From: DASYKT01 sp963718105
GTDB lineage: Bacteria; Acidobacteriota; Blastocatellia; Pyrinomonadales; Pyrinomonadaceae
Assembly: GCA_963718105.1 (NCBI GenBank)
Contig: OY970352.1
Coordinates: 682,001 to 746,000 of the forward strand
Length of the DNA stretch: 64,000 nucleotides
Direction of reading: 5' to 3'
Positions 17,482-26,441 of this stretch are shown in pieces. Position 1 is the stretch's first letter. Every line of letters starts with the position of its first letter. The position numbers were made by a program, and so were the translations under genes. The notes beneath the pieces are model-generated. The model did not search any database, was not told the origin of the DNA, and worked only from the letters and a program-made list of their open reading frames with translations.

Positions 17482-18969
17482 ATGCCTTGCACTATGAAAC
17501 GCCTCACTTTTAAAGAAGATAGATCTCCGGCGGTAAACGGCGCGGAGCCTGAGTCTATTAAAAGGAAACTGGAATCTCGCTGGAAAGCGCTGTGCGAACT
17601 TTATCTTCCGCTAAAAGGCAGTGATCTCTCATGGCGCTACAGTCGGAAAACCAGAAAGAGCGACCCGGAACAGGGCTGGAAATTGCATATTTCGGCCACC
17701 ATACTGAACGCAAATAAAGTTCTTGAAAAGGTCGCTCCTTTTTTAAAAGCATCTCATCTGGTATTCAAAGCGCCCAGTTCTTTGACGGAACTTTCACGTC
17801 TCAACTGCGGCTTGTATTACGGATACAGCCAGATCGGAAAATTCATCACCATCTATCCGCGCAGAGAGGCCGAAGCTGTAAAAGTAGCTGAGTATTTGGA
17901 TGAACTTCTGAAGGACACCGAAGCGCCGGGCGTTCCTTTTGATATGCAGGTTAGATACGGCAGCAATGTTTATTACCGGTACGGCGCATTCAAGCGCCGC
18001 GAGATAAAACAGTCCGACGGCCGGGTCGAATTGGCGATTCTGGGTCCGGACCGAAAACCTGTTCCCGATCTGCGCGACAAACCTTTTCCCGATTGGGTAA
18101 AAAATCCTTTCAAACCCGTCCCGGCCGAAATTTACAATGTGCAAACCAAGCTTCAAACCTACCGCGCGTTTCTGTCGATCAGGCAAAGAGGTAAAGGCGG
18201 CGTTTATTATGCATTGGACTTCAGCAAGAAAAAGCCTGAATTGCGCATTCTAAAAGAAGGTCGGAAACACGGTGAAGTTCGCTGGAACGGGCATGATGGA
18301 TATTATCTGATCAAACGTGAGTCCGCCGTGCTTAAGGAAATGCTGGAAAACGATATAGGCGTGCCACGCATATACGACTCGTTTGAGGCCGGCGGCAATT
18401 TTTATATGGTTTTGGAATACATCCACGGTAAGAGCCTGGAAGACCTGTTGAAAAAAAGAAAGAGGAGGCTCTCCGTCAGACAAATATTGAAACTGGGAAA
18501 ACAAACGGCCGAACTGATCTCACGAATTCATTCCTGCGGCTGGGTGTGGCAGGATTGCAAGCCTGCGAATTTGATCGTCACTCCTAAAGGCGCTTTAAGA
18601 CCCATTGATTTTGAAGGAGCATGCCGGATAAACGGTGACGGAATGGATTGGAAAACACACGAGTTTTACCCGCCCCGCTGCGGAAACTCAGTTTATACAG
18701 CGCGGCCCAGTCAAATGGAAGATCTTTATGCCCTCGGCGCGGTCCTCTATTATCTTGTAACCGCAGAAATTTATGATCATAAGAAAGTAAAACCGGCACC
18801 TCTGAGGCGTAATTTCCCCGCGGCGGCTGAGAAAATTATCAACGCGTTGCTGGAGCTGCCGGTAGAAACATTCCGTCCTTCAGCCGAGGAGGTGGCGGAG
18901 AAATTTGATGACCTACTGGGATCGTATAAAGATTCTAAACCGGTAAGTTCGCGCATTGCTTTAACTTAA
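17482..18969 (+). CDS. Class III lanthionine synthetase-like protein (lyase and kinase domains, no cyclase)
   Basis: 495 residues. The N-terminal part is like the phosphoSer/Thr lyase domain of LanKC/RamC: WKLHISATILNA (66-77), GKFITIYPRREAEAV (119-133) and VYYRYGAF (163-170). A Ser/Thr kinase-like domain follows with Lys258, QDCKPANL (357-364, HRD-loop equivalent) and DFEGA (376-380, DFG equivalent). The LanC-like zinc cyclase domain of about 350 residues that normally ends LanKC is absent; the protein stops after the kinase. So it could make dehydroamino acids without (methyl)lanthionine rings, or need a cyclase elsewhere. Its start is 8 nt after the small protein's stop. Its 3' end overlaps the converging kinase gene by 35 nt. 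Confidence 0.85.
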   Translation: MPCTMKRLTFKEDRSPAVNGAEPESIKRKLESRWKALCELYLPLKGSDLSWRYSRKTRKSDPEQGWKLHISATILNANKVLEKVAPFLKASHLVFKAPSSLTELSRLNCGLYYGYSQIGKFITIYPRREAEAVKVAEYLDELLKDTEAPGVPFDMQVRYGSNVYYRYGAFKRREIKQSDGRVELAILGPDRKPVPDLRDKPFPDWVKNPFKPVPAEIYNVQTKLQTYRAFLSIRQRGKGGVYYALDFSKKKPELRILKEGRKHGEVRWNGHDGYYLIKRESAVLKEMLENDIGVPRIYDSFEAGGNFYMVLEYIHGKSLEDLLKKRKRRLSVRQILKLGKQTAELISRIHSCGWVWQDCKPANLIVTPKGALRPIDFEGACRINGDGMDWKTHEFYPPRCGNSVYTARPSQMEDLYALGAVLYYLVTAEIYDHKKVKPAPLRRNFPAAAEKIINALLELPVETFRPSAEEVAEKFDDLLGSYKDSKPVSSRIALT

Positions 18970-21520
18970 TAAAGCGAGGATCGGAATTCAGCTCCTCAAA
19001 AAGCGGATCTAAAAGCAAAAAAGGCAGGGCAGGGAAACGATCATTGCAGGCCCCTTGTAACTTTTCAAAAGCCTTGTCTTTTTTTCCAAGGCCGATGTAA
19101 AGGATAGCAAATTCCTGCGGGGGAATAATTTCCGTTCGAGATAATTCAGTCAGATCACTTAATATCTGTTCCGCATCTTTTTTCCGTCCGCTTTTTGCAT
19201 AAGCGTATCCAAGGGGGGCAGCGCCCAGTGCCTTGTTCTTGGCATATATCTCTTCAAAAAGAGCTATCGATTCGTCGTATCTTTTAAGTTGGAGATATTG
19301 CAATCCTAAGAAATAAGAGAATGAAGAATTTTCGGCATTCCCTCCGTGCAGAATGTTAAATATGAAAAGCGCCCGCTCGTAATCTCTCCTATAATAATAC
19401 ACTTGGGCCAGGGCGACATCGCCCGAGGGCGAAAAAGGATCGTACTCCCTGGCTTTTCTTGCTTCCGCTTCCGCCTCACTAAAGCGGCGGAGAATGACAA
19501 GCAGGCGAGAGTAATCTAGATGAGCCTGTGAGTAGTCCGGTTTCAGGGCTATGGCTCTAATAAACTCGATTTCTGCATCCTGCCAGTTCCACTCATAGTT
19601 CAAATTTATCCTTCCCAGGGAGGCATGAGGTTCAGATAAACGGCTGTCAAACTCAAGAGCTTTTTTAGCCGCCGCTTTTGCGTATTTCAGCGCCTCTGCG
19701 GACGAAAGGAGGTTCGCGTAACCCGGCAGGCTGAGGCGGGTATAAGTATCGGATAGGCCCGACCATGCCAACGCAAAGGCAGGGTCGTGGTCAATAGCGC
19801 TTTTGAAATGATCGAGCGCAGTTTGAAGAGCTTCTTTTTTTCCCATATGCAGGAAATATCTTCCCTGAAAATAAGATTTGGCCGCTTCCTCATTGTCGGT
19901 CGGCTTTTGCAAGACCAATTTTTTTTCTTCATCACTTAGAGAAGAATTAAGATAGATAAGAATGTCAGAAAATATTTTCTCCTGGGAGGACAATAATTGT
20001 CCGCCTTCAACGCGGTATTGGTTTTCCCTCAAAACAATACCGTCGCTAACTCTAACCAGGCGCAGTAGAAGATTGTAATTGTTTTCGGCCTGTGTCAGGT
20101 TGCCCGTCAAAACCAGGTCGGCTCCCAGTTCACGCCCGGTCCGTTGAGTATCCGCCGAACTTTTAAATGATGAAACAACGGTTTTGGTTAGTACTTTTAC
20201 ATTTTTCAAACGTGAAAAACTATTGATCAAATTTTCAGTCAGACCATCTGATATAAAATCCGCGGATCCGTTCAAGCTGGTGTTTGTTATAGGCATTATT
20301 GCCAACACCTGGCTCTTATGACTCGACGCTGTAAGAAATGGAAAAATTTGACTTAATATCAGAAAAAAAACTATTGAACCCGGAGCGAAATATCCTACAG
20401 TCCCTTTTTTGGCTGGTAATGAACTCACGGAAATGGCTTTTTTTACTTTCTTGACTTCAGTCAAAAGTTCCGCTGCAGATTGAAAGCGCTCTTTCTTATC
20501 TTTTTTCAGGCACTTTTGAATAATGGAAATAAAAGGCTGCGATGTATTCGACCTGAGGGTTTTTATGTTTCCGGGTTCGTTATTCAGTATCGCGGAGATA
20601 ATTTCGGCCTGATCGTTTTTTACAAAAGGATTGTGCCCGCAAAGCAATTCATAGAACACGACCCCGATGCTAAAAATGTCACTGCGGAAATCCAGTTTTT
20701 CACCTCTGAGTTGTTCCGGGGACATATAGGCGACGGTACCGAGGATCAGTCCTTCTTTGGTTAGATAACCGATGCTGCCGGCCGCCGAACCGTTATCGCC
20801 GGCTATGGTGCCATTGCCTTCGGGTATATGCATATTAACCGCCAATCCGAAATCAAGGACCTTAACCTCGCCTTTTTCATTCAACATTATGTTTCCGGGC
20901 TTTATATCCCGGTGAAGAACGCCATTAGAATGCGCATCGGCAATCGCCGAGACTATCTGGAGGGCAATATCAAGAATGTTTTCGATCGCGAGGTTTTTTT
21001 TGCCGATATAATCGGTCAGAGTACTTCCATTGACGTATTGCATAACAATAAAGTTATACCCAGCGATCTGTTCTACATTATGAACGGCACATATATTATT
21101 GTGATCGAGTTTGGCCGAAGCCTGAGCCTCTTTCACGAACTGGTCGTGGGCCTTTTCATTGTCTGTCAAATCTAAAAGAAATTTCAGCGCAACCTTCCGG
21201 TCCAGTCTTGTATCGGTGGCGAGAAAAACTTCTCCCATGCCGCCGCTGCCGATCTTTCGGTGTATTTTATAGGGGCCTATCTGTTGGTCCGGGTTTATAC
21301 GAACACGATTGTGCCCGATTATTTTTAATCCGAGAGTAAACAAAGATTCGTCCAGAAAACTCGTCGAGGATTCGAAGGCCGAAACAAGCTTTTGGACCTC
21401 GGCAAAAAGACCTTCATTTTCTGAACATTCGGCGGAGAGATAGGAGAGGCGCTCCGCGCCTCCTAACTGAATTGCGGTATGGAATATAGATTCTATACGC
21501 TGCCAACCGTCAAATGTCAT
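18935..21520 (-). CDS. Ser/Thr protein kinase with membrane segment, TolB/FlgO-like and TPR domains
   Basis: 861 residues. The kinase domain (about 83-365) has the loop GSGGMGEV (91-98), Lys113, HRDIKPGN (203-210) and DFG (223-225), so it should be active. A membrane helix at about 380-400 (APGSIVFFLILSQIFPFL) separates it from an outside part with a FlgO/TolB N-terminal-like domain (AIMPITNTS, ISDGLTENLINSFSRL) and about six TPRs (LAWSGLSDTYTRLSL, ALKPDYSQAHLDYSRLL), ending with the DPRFIKLK motif common to this family. The start overlaps the sigma factor gene by 11 nt, so the two are co-translated: the kinase probably controls the sigma factor, as for other acidobacterial pairs. Confidence 0.9.
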   Translation of the reverse strand: MTFDGWQRIESIFHTAIQLGGAERLSYLSAECSENEGLFAEVQKLVSAFESSTSFLDESLFTLGLKIIGHNRVRINPDQQIGPYKIHRKIGSGGMGEVFLATDTRLDRKVALKFLLDLTDNEKAHDQFVKEAQASAKLDHNNICAVHNVEQIAGYNFIVMQYVNGSTLTDYIGKKNLAIENILDIALQIVSAIADAHSNGVLHRDIKPGNIMLNEKGEVKVLDFGLAVNMHIPEGNGTIAGDNGSAAGSIGYLTKEGLILGTVAYMSPEQLRGEKLDFRSDIFSIGVVFYELLCGHNPFVKNDQAEIISAILNNEPGNIKTLRSNTSQPFISIIQKCLKKDKKERFQSAAELLTEVKKVKKAISVSSLPAKKGTVGYFAPGSIVFFLILSQIFPFLTASSHKSQVLAIMPITNTSLNGSADFISDGLTENLINSFSRLKNVKVLTKTVVSSFKSSADTQRTGRELGADLVLTGNLTQAENNYNLLLRLVRVSDGIVLRENQYRVEGGQLLSSQEKIFSDILIYLNSSLSDEEKKLVLQKPTDNEEAAKSYFQGRYFLHMGKKEALQTALDHFKSAIDHDPAFALAWSGLSDTYTRLSLPGYANLLSSAEALKYAKAAAKKALEFDSRLSEPHASLGRINLNYEWNWQDAEIEFIRAIALKPDYSQAHLDYSRLLVILRRFSEAEAEARKAREYDPFSPSGDVALAQVYYYRRDYERALFIFNILHGGNAENSSFSYFLGLQYLQLKRYDESIALFEEIYAKNKALGAAPLGYAYAKSGRKKDAEQILSDLTELSRTEIIPPQEFAILYIGLGKKDKAFEKLQGACNDRFPALPFLLLDPLFEELNSDPRFIKLKQCANLPV

Positions 21521-22115
21521 TTCTAAGCTCTTTGGCCAGCCAGGCCTTTGCCATATTCCAATCGCGCATAACCGTTATGGGAGCAACTTTTAGCACTTCG
21601 GCGGTTTCTTCAACCGTTAATCCGCCAAAATAACGCAACTCCACTACCCTGCCTTTTCGTTCGTCGAGCGCGGAAAGACGGTTCAGCGCATCATCCAGGT
21701 CGAGGAGCTCTTTAGATTTTTCGCCGGAGATGCCTTCCGCTTCGGACAGAGACACCTTGATGCCGTCACCGCCGCGCTTGATACGCTGCTGATCTCTTAT
21801 GTGGTTGAGAATTACGCGGCGCATCATCTGCGCAGCAATGCCGTAAAAGTGCGCGCGATTCTGCCAATTAACATCTTTCTGATCTACCAGTCGCAGATAA
21901 GCTTCATTAATGATGGCGGTTGTTTGTAGAGTGTTGCCGGGGCGCAGGCGCCTCATATAATGATGCGCCAATCGGTGGAGTTCTCTTTCAACCAAAGGAA
22001 AAAGTTTATCCAGCGCTTCAAGATTCCCATTGCCCCATTCAATAAGTAATTCGGTGATCTTTACGGAAGATTGCATAAATTCCAATCCGGCCTTATCCCC
22101 GTCCATAGAATCCAT
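21510..22115 (-). CDS. ECF-type RNA polymerase sigma factor (X6 subfamily)
   Basis: 201 residues from the ATG at 22115; a TTG one codon earlier and in-frame ATGs at 22106 and 22076 are other possible starts. Region 2 is seen as LDKLFPLVERELHRLAHHYMRR and TAIINEAYLRLVDQ, and region 4 as LSALDERKGRVVELRYFGGLTVEETAEVL followed by the recognition helix VMRDWNMAKAWLAKEL. This matches the short ECF-like factors typical of Acidobacteria and Planctomycetes that are paired with kinases. The next gene, a receptor-like kinase, overlaps it by 11 nt. No copy of the promoter motif found near the second sigma factor of this window is seen upstream. Confidence 0.92.
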   Translation of the reverse strand: MDSMDGDKAGLEFMQSSVKITELLIEWGNGNLEALDKLFPLVERELHRLAHHYMRRLRPGNTLQTTAIINEAYLRLVDQKDVNWQNRAHFYGIAAQMMRRVILNHIRDQQRIKRGGDGIKVSLSEAEGISGEKSKELLDLDDALNRLSALDERKGRVVELRYFGGLTVEETAEVLKVAPITVMRDWNMAKAWLAKELRNDI

Positions 22116-22335
22116 CAAGAATTTTCCAAAACACTTTTGAGTGATAGTTATCGATTTAAAACAGGGCGTTATCTAATGAGCCGAGCAAAAATCCTTAATG
22201 GTTAATTACTAGGGAAGTTTTGTTTGTCGTATTTATAACTTGGAATCTCTTAGATTTGCAATAGTTTTCTTCGAATTCCGGGAAAAAGGTTCCGATTTTA
22301 ACCAAAAAACCAATTTTTTCGACCAGGAAGTTTTT

Positions 22336-22773
22336 ATGCCCGATACAAATACCCCAATTACACCTCAACCCGCCCCAATGAACGATGCACTCAAAAGCTG
22401 GGTGATGGTTATTCTCAGCTTTATTTTTATTCTCGCATACGTGACCGTGCTGATCGTCGACTGGATAGATGATGCGAAAGGCACCGACGTGATAAAGGAG
22501 CTCCAGCCGATAGTTTTCGGCGTCATCGGTTACTACTTCGGACGGCTTCCGTCCCAGCAAAATGAAAATGCGCTTAAAGAACAGATCAATGGCGCATCGG
22601 CCAAAAAGGACGAGGCTTTGGAAGGAAAGGTCGCCGCGGAGGGAAAGATGCAGGCCGCCAAAATCGCCCTGGGTTCGACCGGCAGCGATTCTTCTATCGC
22701 CGGTGTCGGTCCCATGGCGGCGGTTCCCGACCGCAAAGCAATCGAGATCGCCATGGAGATCATGGATTCCTAA
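22336..22773 (+). CDS. Membrane-anchored small protein with coiled tail, function unknown
   Basis: 145 residues from the ATG at 22336 with AGGAAG 5 nt upstream; a longer frame from 22240 lacks a site and adds an unlikely N-terminus. A Pro-rich head (PDTNTPITPQPAPMND) is followed by one or two membrane segments (WVMVILSFIFILAYVTVLIVDW and a second hydrophobic stretch PIVFGVIGYYFG), then a charged helix (ALKEQINGASAKKDEALEGK) and a Gly/Ser linker. It opens a run of plus-strand genes leading to the subtilase. No known family. Confidence 0.7.
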   Translation: MPDTNTPITPQPAPMNDALKSWVMVILSFIFILAYVTVLIVDWIDDAKGTDVIKELQPIVFGVIGYYFGRLPSQQNENALKEQINGASAKKDEALEGKVAAEGKMQAAKIALGSTGSDSSIAGVGPMAAVPDRKAIEIAMEIMDS

Positions 22774-22823
22774 GCGTCAAAATTTTGAAAATTCACCACA
22801 ACATAAATAAGGAGATAACTGAC

Positions 22824-23150
22824 ATGGCAGATAAACAAAAAGAAAAAAAACAAAACGAGAAAACAAAAAAAGCTAAAAAACCGGCGGCTGTCGCAGCCAC
22901 AGCCGGAGGATGTCTTGACGTCGTTGATGCGGGAATGATCGTACAGAAATGTTCCGGGGGCGGCCACGACATCGATCTGACACTGGAGCAAATCGGAATG
23001 ATCACCGGGGGGCAACGCGAGGTGTTTAGAGAATGTGTTTTCAAGGCAGTTCGGGCCAAAGGGTGTCAAATCGACAGGGGCGATATTCCCAACGGGGCAA
23101 AAACTACTTTGTTAGAGGTTATGACCACCATCGCGTCGGTCGCGTCTTGA
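22824..23150 (+). CDS. Small Lys-rich protein with four cysteines, function unknown
   Basis: 108 residues from the ATG at 22824, behind AAGGAG at 9 nt. The N-terminal 20 residues are almost all Lys, Glu, Gln and Asn (ADKQKEKKQNEKTKKAKK). After an Ala-rich hinge (PAAVAATAGGC) comes a compact domain with cysteines at about 30, 43, 71 and 81, including VQKCSGGGHDIDLTLEQIG and FRECVFKAVRAKGC. There is no signal peptide or membrane helix. It sits between a membrane protein and a predicted outer-membrane protein in a colinear group of five genes. Function unknown. Confidence 0.7.
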   Translation: MADKQKEKKQNEKTKKAKKPAAVAATAGGCLDVVDAGMIVQKCSGGGHDIDLTLEQIGMITGGQREVFRECVFKAVRAKGCQIDRGDIPNGAKTTLLEVMTTIASVAS

Positions 23151-23184
23151 TCATTACAGATGAAATTAAATGGAGGTGACATCT

Positions 23185-24438
23185 ATGTATAAAAAAATTA
23201 AAAGCCCGATTGCGGCGATCGCGCTGATTATTGCGATATTTTGTCTGAACACACCCGCGCAAGATAATGTTCCCGCCTATATTTTGACTTTCGCATCTAA
23301 AGCAGTTGGTCAGAACGGCATTAATATTGTTTTTAAAAACAGTTTTCCTAAGGATGGTCAAACGATACCGGCCGGTTGGGTCTGTCCTGGCTCCGGTAAT
23401 ACAAGTGTTTGTTATTTAGCAGGAACCGGGAGCATATTCGCGCAAAAAAAATGGTTTGTTCAGGCGTTTGATCTGACAACCGGCGATGCGGTAGAAAAAA
23501 GTATCACTGAGGTTCAAGTGTATTCGGGCATTCAGACCGTGAGGTTAATACTGGCCGACAATATTGATACGAGCAACTTCAAGTATGTAATAACCTACCG
23601 GGAAGCTAATATTCCGAGCATAACCTTGGGACAGCCGCCGAAAAAGAATTTGGAAGCAGTATTTACGGCTGCCAAGGGCAAAGCCGACGCGGATATTTAT
23701 TTCAAGGGTTCCGCTACCGCTTCCCAAAAAAATCGGCCCATCTATTCCATTGAAGCCAAACTCGGTTATATGCAATCGCTGCGAAGTGCCGGCTCCATCG
23801 GCGGGAAGTTTACCTGGATGTCGGATGAAGAATCCAATGTCGATCCGGACAGTATTACAGCGACGGCTTCATATCAAAAATTATTCTTGTTAGGGAATTC
23901 AAAAGGAATAAAGTTCAACTCCGATTTCTTAGGCGCCGAGTTCGACAGAAAGAACACGACCCGGAACCTGATGTCCGGGGCCGACGCTACCCTTATTCTT
24001 CCCTCGGCCCAACTTGGCAAAATGACATTTTTCACCGCGGAATTCATAGGTGGTTTTGACGCCGGACGCAATTACAAGCATCCGCTCAATGTTAACGGCC
24101 TCGGGAATTTCTGGCGGCCTAAAGTTGGTATCAACACTTACTTTTTGGCATTGAATACACCTATGTTCGACCGGGTAAGCTTTAATACCGAATATAAACT
24201 TCGCCTGCCCCAGTCCTTGGAGCCATTCACACGGAAGATCAACGGAGCCGACGTCACGACACTTACCCGGAAGCCCAGGCATTACTTAGGAGCAGACCTG
24301 AATTTACTCTTTACTGATGCGTACGGCATCGCGATCAGTTATCGCTATGGATCACTTCCGCCGGTGTATAAACTGATGGAACACAAAGTTTCTATTGGGT
24401 TTGTCGTTCAATTTGCACAAGCCAAAAAAGATAGATAG
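23185..24438 (+). CDS. Secreted, probably outer-membrane beta-barrel protein
   Basis: 417 residues from the ATG at 23185 (GGAGG 7-8 nt upstream). A signal peptide (KKIKSPIAAIALIIAIFCLNTPAQ) is followed by a domain with a Cys pair (GWVCPGSGNTSVCYL), then a region of alternating aromatic/polar strands (YSIEAKLGYMQSL, SITATASYQKLFLLG, VSFNTEYKLRLP, GIAISYRYGSLPP) that ends with KVSIGFVVQFAQ, as expected for a barrel. It may secrete, anchor or receive a product of the neighbouring genes. An unannotated porin-like or assembly barrel; family not recognised. Confidence 0.7.
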   Translation: MYKKIKSPIAAIALIIAIFCLNTPAQDNVPAYILTFASKAVGQNGINIVFKNSFPKDGQTIPAGWVCPGSGNTSVCYLAGTGSIFAQKKWFVQAFDLTTGDAVEKSITEVQVYSGIQTVRLILADNIDTSNFKYVITYREANIPSITLGQPPKKNLEAVFTAAKGKADADIYFKGSATASQKNRPIYSIEAKLGYMQSLRSAGSIGGKFTWMSDEESNVDPDSITATASYQKLFLLGNSKGIKFNSDFLGAEFDRKNTTRNLMSGADATLILPSAQLGKMTFFTAEFIGGFDAGRNYKHPLNVNGLGNFWRPKVGINTYFLALNTPMFDRVSFNTEYKLRLPQSLEPFTRKINGADVTTLTRKPRHYLGADLNLLFTDAYGIAISYRYGSLPPVYKLMEHKVSIGFVVQFAQAKKDR

Positions 24439-24449
24439 CCGATCTATAA

Positions 24450-24514
24450 GCTCTCGGACGCGAAACACACGCGCGGAAATAGCGCGTAATCCTCACAGCA
24501 GCGTCCGGGAGAGC
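24450..24514 (+). terminator. Imperfect long hairpin after the barrel gene
   Basis: GCTCTCGGACGC (24450-24461) pairs with GCGTCCGGGAGAGC (24501-24514) and encloses a second stem ACGCGC/CGCGT. It lies 12 nt after the barrel gene's stop and 56 nt before the subtilase. There is no T-run, so it could be a transcript-end or mRNA-stability element that sets the relative output of the two genes. Confidence 0.4.
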
Positions 24515-24569
24515 GGATCGCTTTCACACAGCCCGAACATACATATAAACAAAACGAAATGGAGGCATT

Positions 24570-26045
24570 ATGATAATAAAAGAAGCGTTTAATAGTTCAC
24601 AGCTACCCGAGTATCACGAAGGAATGCTGATCGTAAAAATAAATTCGTCAAACAGTCCCGCGGGAATGATGGCGATGACGGCGGAAGCGAGTGGCAGCTC
24701 GCTGAATAGCCCGGGTATCTCAGCTTTGTCCTTTTATGAAAAGGCGGGTCTCATTAAACAGGTGACCGCGATTTCCGGCAGCCGGAGTGAAAATATCCAG
24801 CCGATGGGTTCGGTTCCCAATATGACGATGTCCGTTATGGCTTCATCGCTTGTTGAGTCGGATGCCAAAGATCTTAACCGGGGAGTGAATTTGGTGGAGA
24901 TGGAAAAGGACGCGGATGTTTCCGGATTGCAGGTTGCGCTGGCCAATGATCCGAATGTCGAATTTGTCTCGAGAGTGCCGGTACGCTATCTGGCCGTTGC
25001 GAAAACCGCAGCCTATAAAACGGGAGCCGCCAGGGCAAGGAAAACCGGCGCCGGCATCGCCGCTGTTCCGCCGCCGGCCTCCACCATGTGGAACCTGAAA
25101 AAGATAAATTGGGAAGGGGCGCGGGCTTTACCGGGTTTTTCTGACGCCGGGAGTGTCAAGGTCGCGGTTCTCGATACCGGTATTGACAAGAACCACCCCG
25201 ATTTTAACGGGGCAAATATCAAATATACTTTCGCTCATCCTGATCTTCCCGGAGCATCGGGCAGTAAAGACTTGATCGGACATGGAACACACGTGGCGGG
25301 TACAATTGGTGCTAATAGCAATAATAGTCTGGGCATAAATGGGATTTGCGGTTGTAATCTATTTGCCTGGAAGATCTTTGACGATCAGGCAGATTTCGTA
25401 AGTTTTCCGCAGGGGTTTGTTTATTTTGTCGATCCGGTAATGTATCGTCGTGCTCTGGCGGAATGTTTGCAGCAAAGAATCGATGTTATTAACCTGAGCA
25501 TAGGAGGCGGGGGGAAACCCGACCCGCATGAACAGAGCTTATTCGATAGTTTGTTAGCAAACGGAACCACTATTGTCGCTGCAATGGGTAACTCCCGCCG
25601 GTTTGGAAGCCCGACCTCATATCCGGCGGCAATACCCGGAGTGATCGCTGTCGGCGCTACCAATATCGACGATTCGGTGGCAATTTTCTCAAATGCAGGC
25701 AATCATATCACCCTATCCGCGCCGGGAGTTTCGGTATGGTCGACGCTGCCAACGTATCCCGGTCAATTTGGGTTTGCCGCTGTCCCCGGGCCGAACGGAA
25801 GACCGGTTCAGGGCATGGCGCAACGACGTGAGACCGATTACGACGCATGGAACGGAACCTCAATGGCAACTCCGCACGTCACCGCCGCGGTGGCTTTACT
25901 GATAGCCAATAAAGGAAAGTCAGCCCCGTCGAACGTTCGCAAAAGTTTGATGCGAACCGCAGATCCGGTACCCGGTATGAACGGCGCCCCGTTTCACCCG
26001 GATTTTGGTGCGGGAAGACTAAACCTGCTGAAGCTATTAAAATAA
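24570..26045 (+). CDS. Subtilisin-family (S8) serine peptidase
   Basis: 491 residues; ATG at 24570 with GGAGG only 4 nt upstream. The catalytic triad is complete: Asp202 in VAVLDTGIDKNHPDF, His238 in GHGTHVAGTI and Ser431 in NGTSMATPHV; Asn of the oxyanion hole is probably in AAMGNSRRF. The first 140 residues look like an I9-type propeptide (EGMLIVKINSS, ALANDPNVEFVSRVPV) extended by an insertion, followed by an Ala/Lys-rich linker. No signal peptide is visible, so the enzyme is cytoplasmic or leaves by another route. The next gene encodes a small protein that itself resembles an I9 propeptide. Confidence 0.92.
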   Translation: MIIKEAFNSSQLPEYHEGMLIVKINSSNSPAGMMAMTAEASGSSLNSPGISALSFYEKAGLIKQVTAISGSRSENIQPMGSVPNMTMSVMASSLVESDAKDLNRGVNLVEMEKDADVSGLQVALANDPNVEFVSRVPVRYLAVAKTAAYKTGAARARKTGAGIAAVPPPASTMWNLKKINWEGARALPGFSDAGSVKVAVLDTGIDKNHPDFNGANIKYTFAHPDLPGASGSKDLIGHGTHVAGTIGANSNNSLGINGICGCNLFAWKIFDDQADFVSFPQGFVYFVDPVMYRRALAECLQQRIDVINLSIGGGGKPDPHEQSLFDSLLANGTTIVAAMGNSRRFGSPTSYPAAIPGVIAVGATNIDDSVAIFSNAGNHITLSAPGVSVWSTLPTYPGQFGFAAVPGPNGRPVQGMAQRRETDYDAWNGTSMATPHVTAAVALLIANKGKSAPSNVRKSLMRTADPVPGMNGAPFHPDFGAGRLNLLKLLK

Positions 26046-26073
26046 CGGGAATCAGTAGTAAAATAGAGACCAA

Positions 26074-26328
26074 ATGCGTTCCATATCAGTAATGTTTCAC
26101 CCCGGGATATCCTTGCAGCGGCAAAAAGACGTTTTGCGGGAAATCAACGAATGGAAGGAGGTAGATAAAACATCATATCTCCTTCCAAATTCTGATCACC
26201 CAGATGTTAGCCGAATGGTAAATACATATATAAATGATGAAGCTAATATCGATGAAATCGCCCAAAATCTGAAACAAATTCCTGAGATCGAATCCGCGAC
26301 AGTTCCTCCACGGCGTGGTTTAGCGTAA
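26074..26328 (+). CDS. Small protein resembling an I9 peptidase inhibitor/propeptide
   Basis: 84 residues, 28 nt after the subtilase. It opens with a beta strand and a typical turn (SISVMFHPGISLQRQKDVL), continues with a helix and strand, and ends IPEIESATVPPRRGLA, which is like the 'dP-x-V-E-x-V-x-P-d' end of I9 propeptides that sit in subtilase active sites. Length and predicted alternating fold suit a ferredoxin-like inhibitor. It could act in trans on the neighbouring protease, as fungal I9-type inhibitors do. The start has only a weak binding site, so it may be translated by coupling. Resemblance is by eye, not search. Confidence 0.6.
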   Translation: MRSISVMFHPGISLQRQKDVLREINEWKEVDKTSYLLPNSDHPDVSRMVNTYINDEANIDEIAQNLKQIPEIESATVPPRRGLA

Positions 26329-26360
26329 TAGTTTTGATGGACCGTGAAGTGCAGCATTTG

Positions 26361-26413
26361 TGTAACAAATTATCAAAACCTTTCATTGAATAGGCAGCGG
26401 CAACTTTGTTACA
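26361..26413. terminator. Inverted repeat between converging genes
   Basis: TGTAACAAA (26361-26369) is repeated inverted as TTTGTTACA (26405-26413), 35 nt apart, with A- and T-runs outside. It lies between the stop codons of the small inhibitor-like gene and the SCO1-like gene, so it may end both transcripts. Confidence 0.4.
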
Positions 26414-26441
26414 AAAACAAAGATTCTTACAGCTTCAAAGA

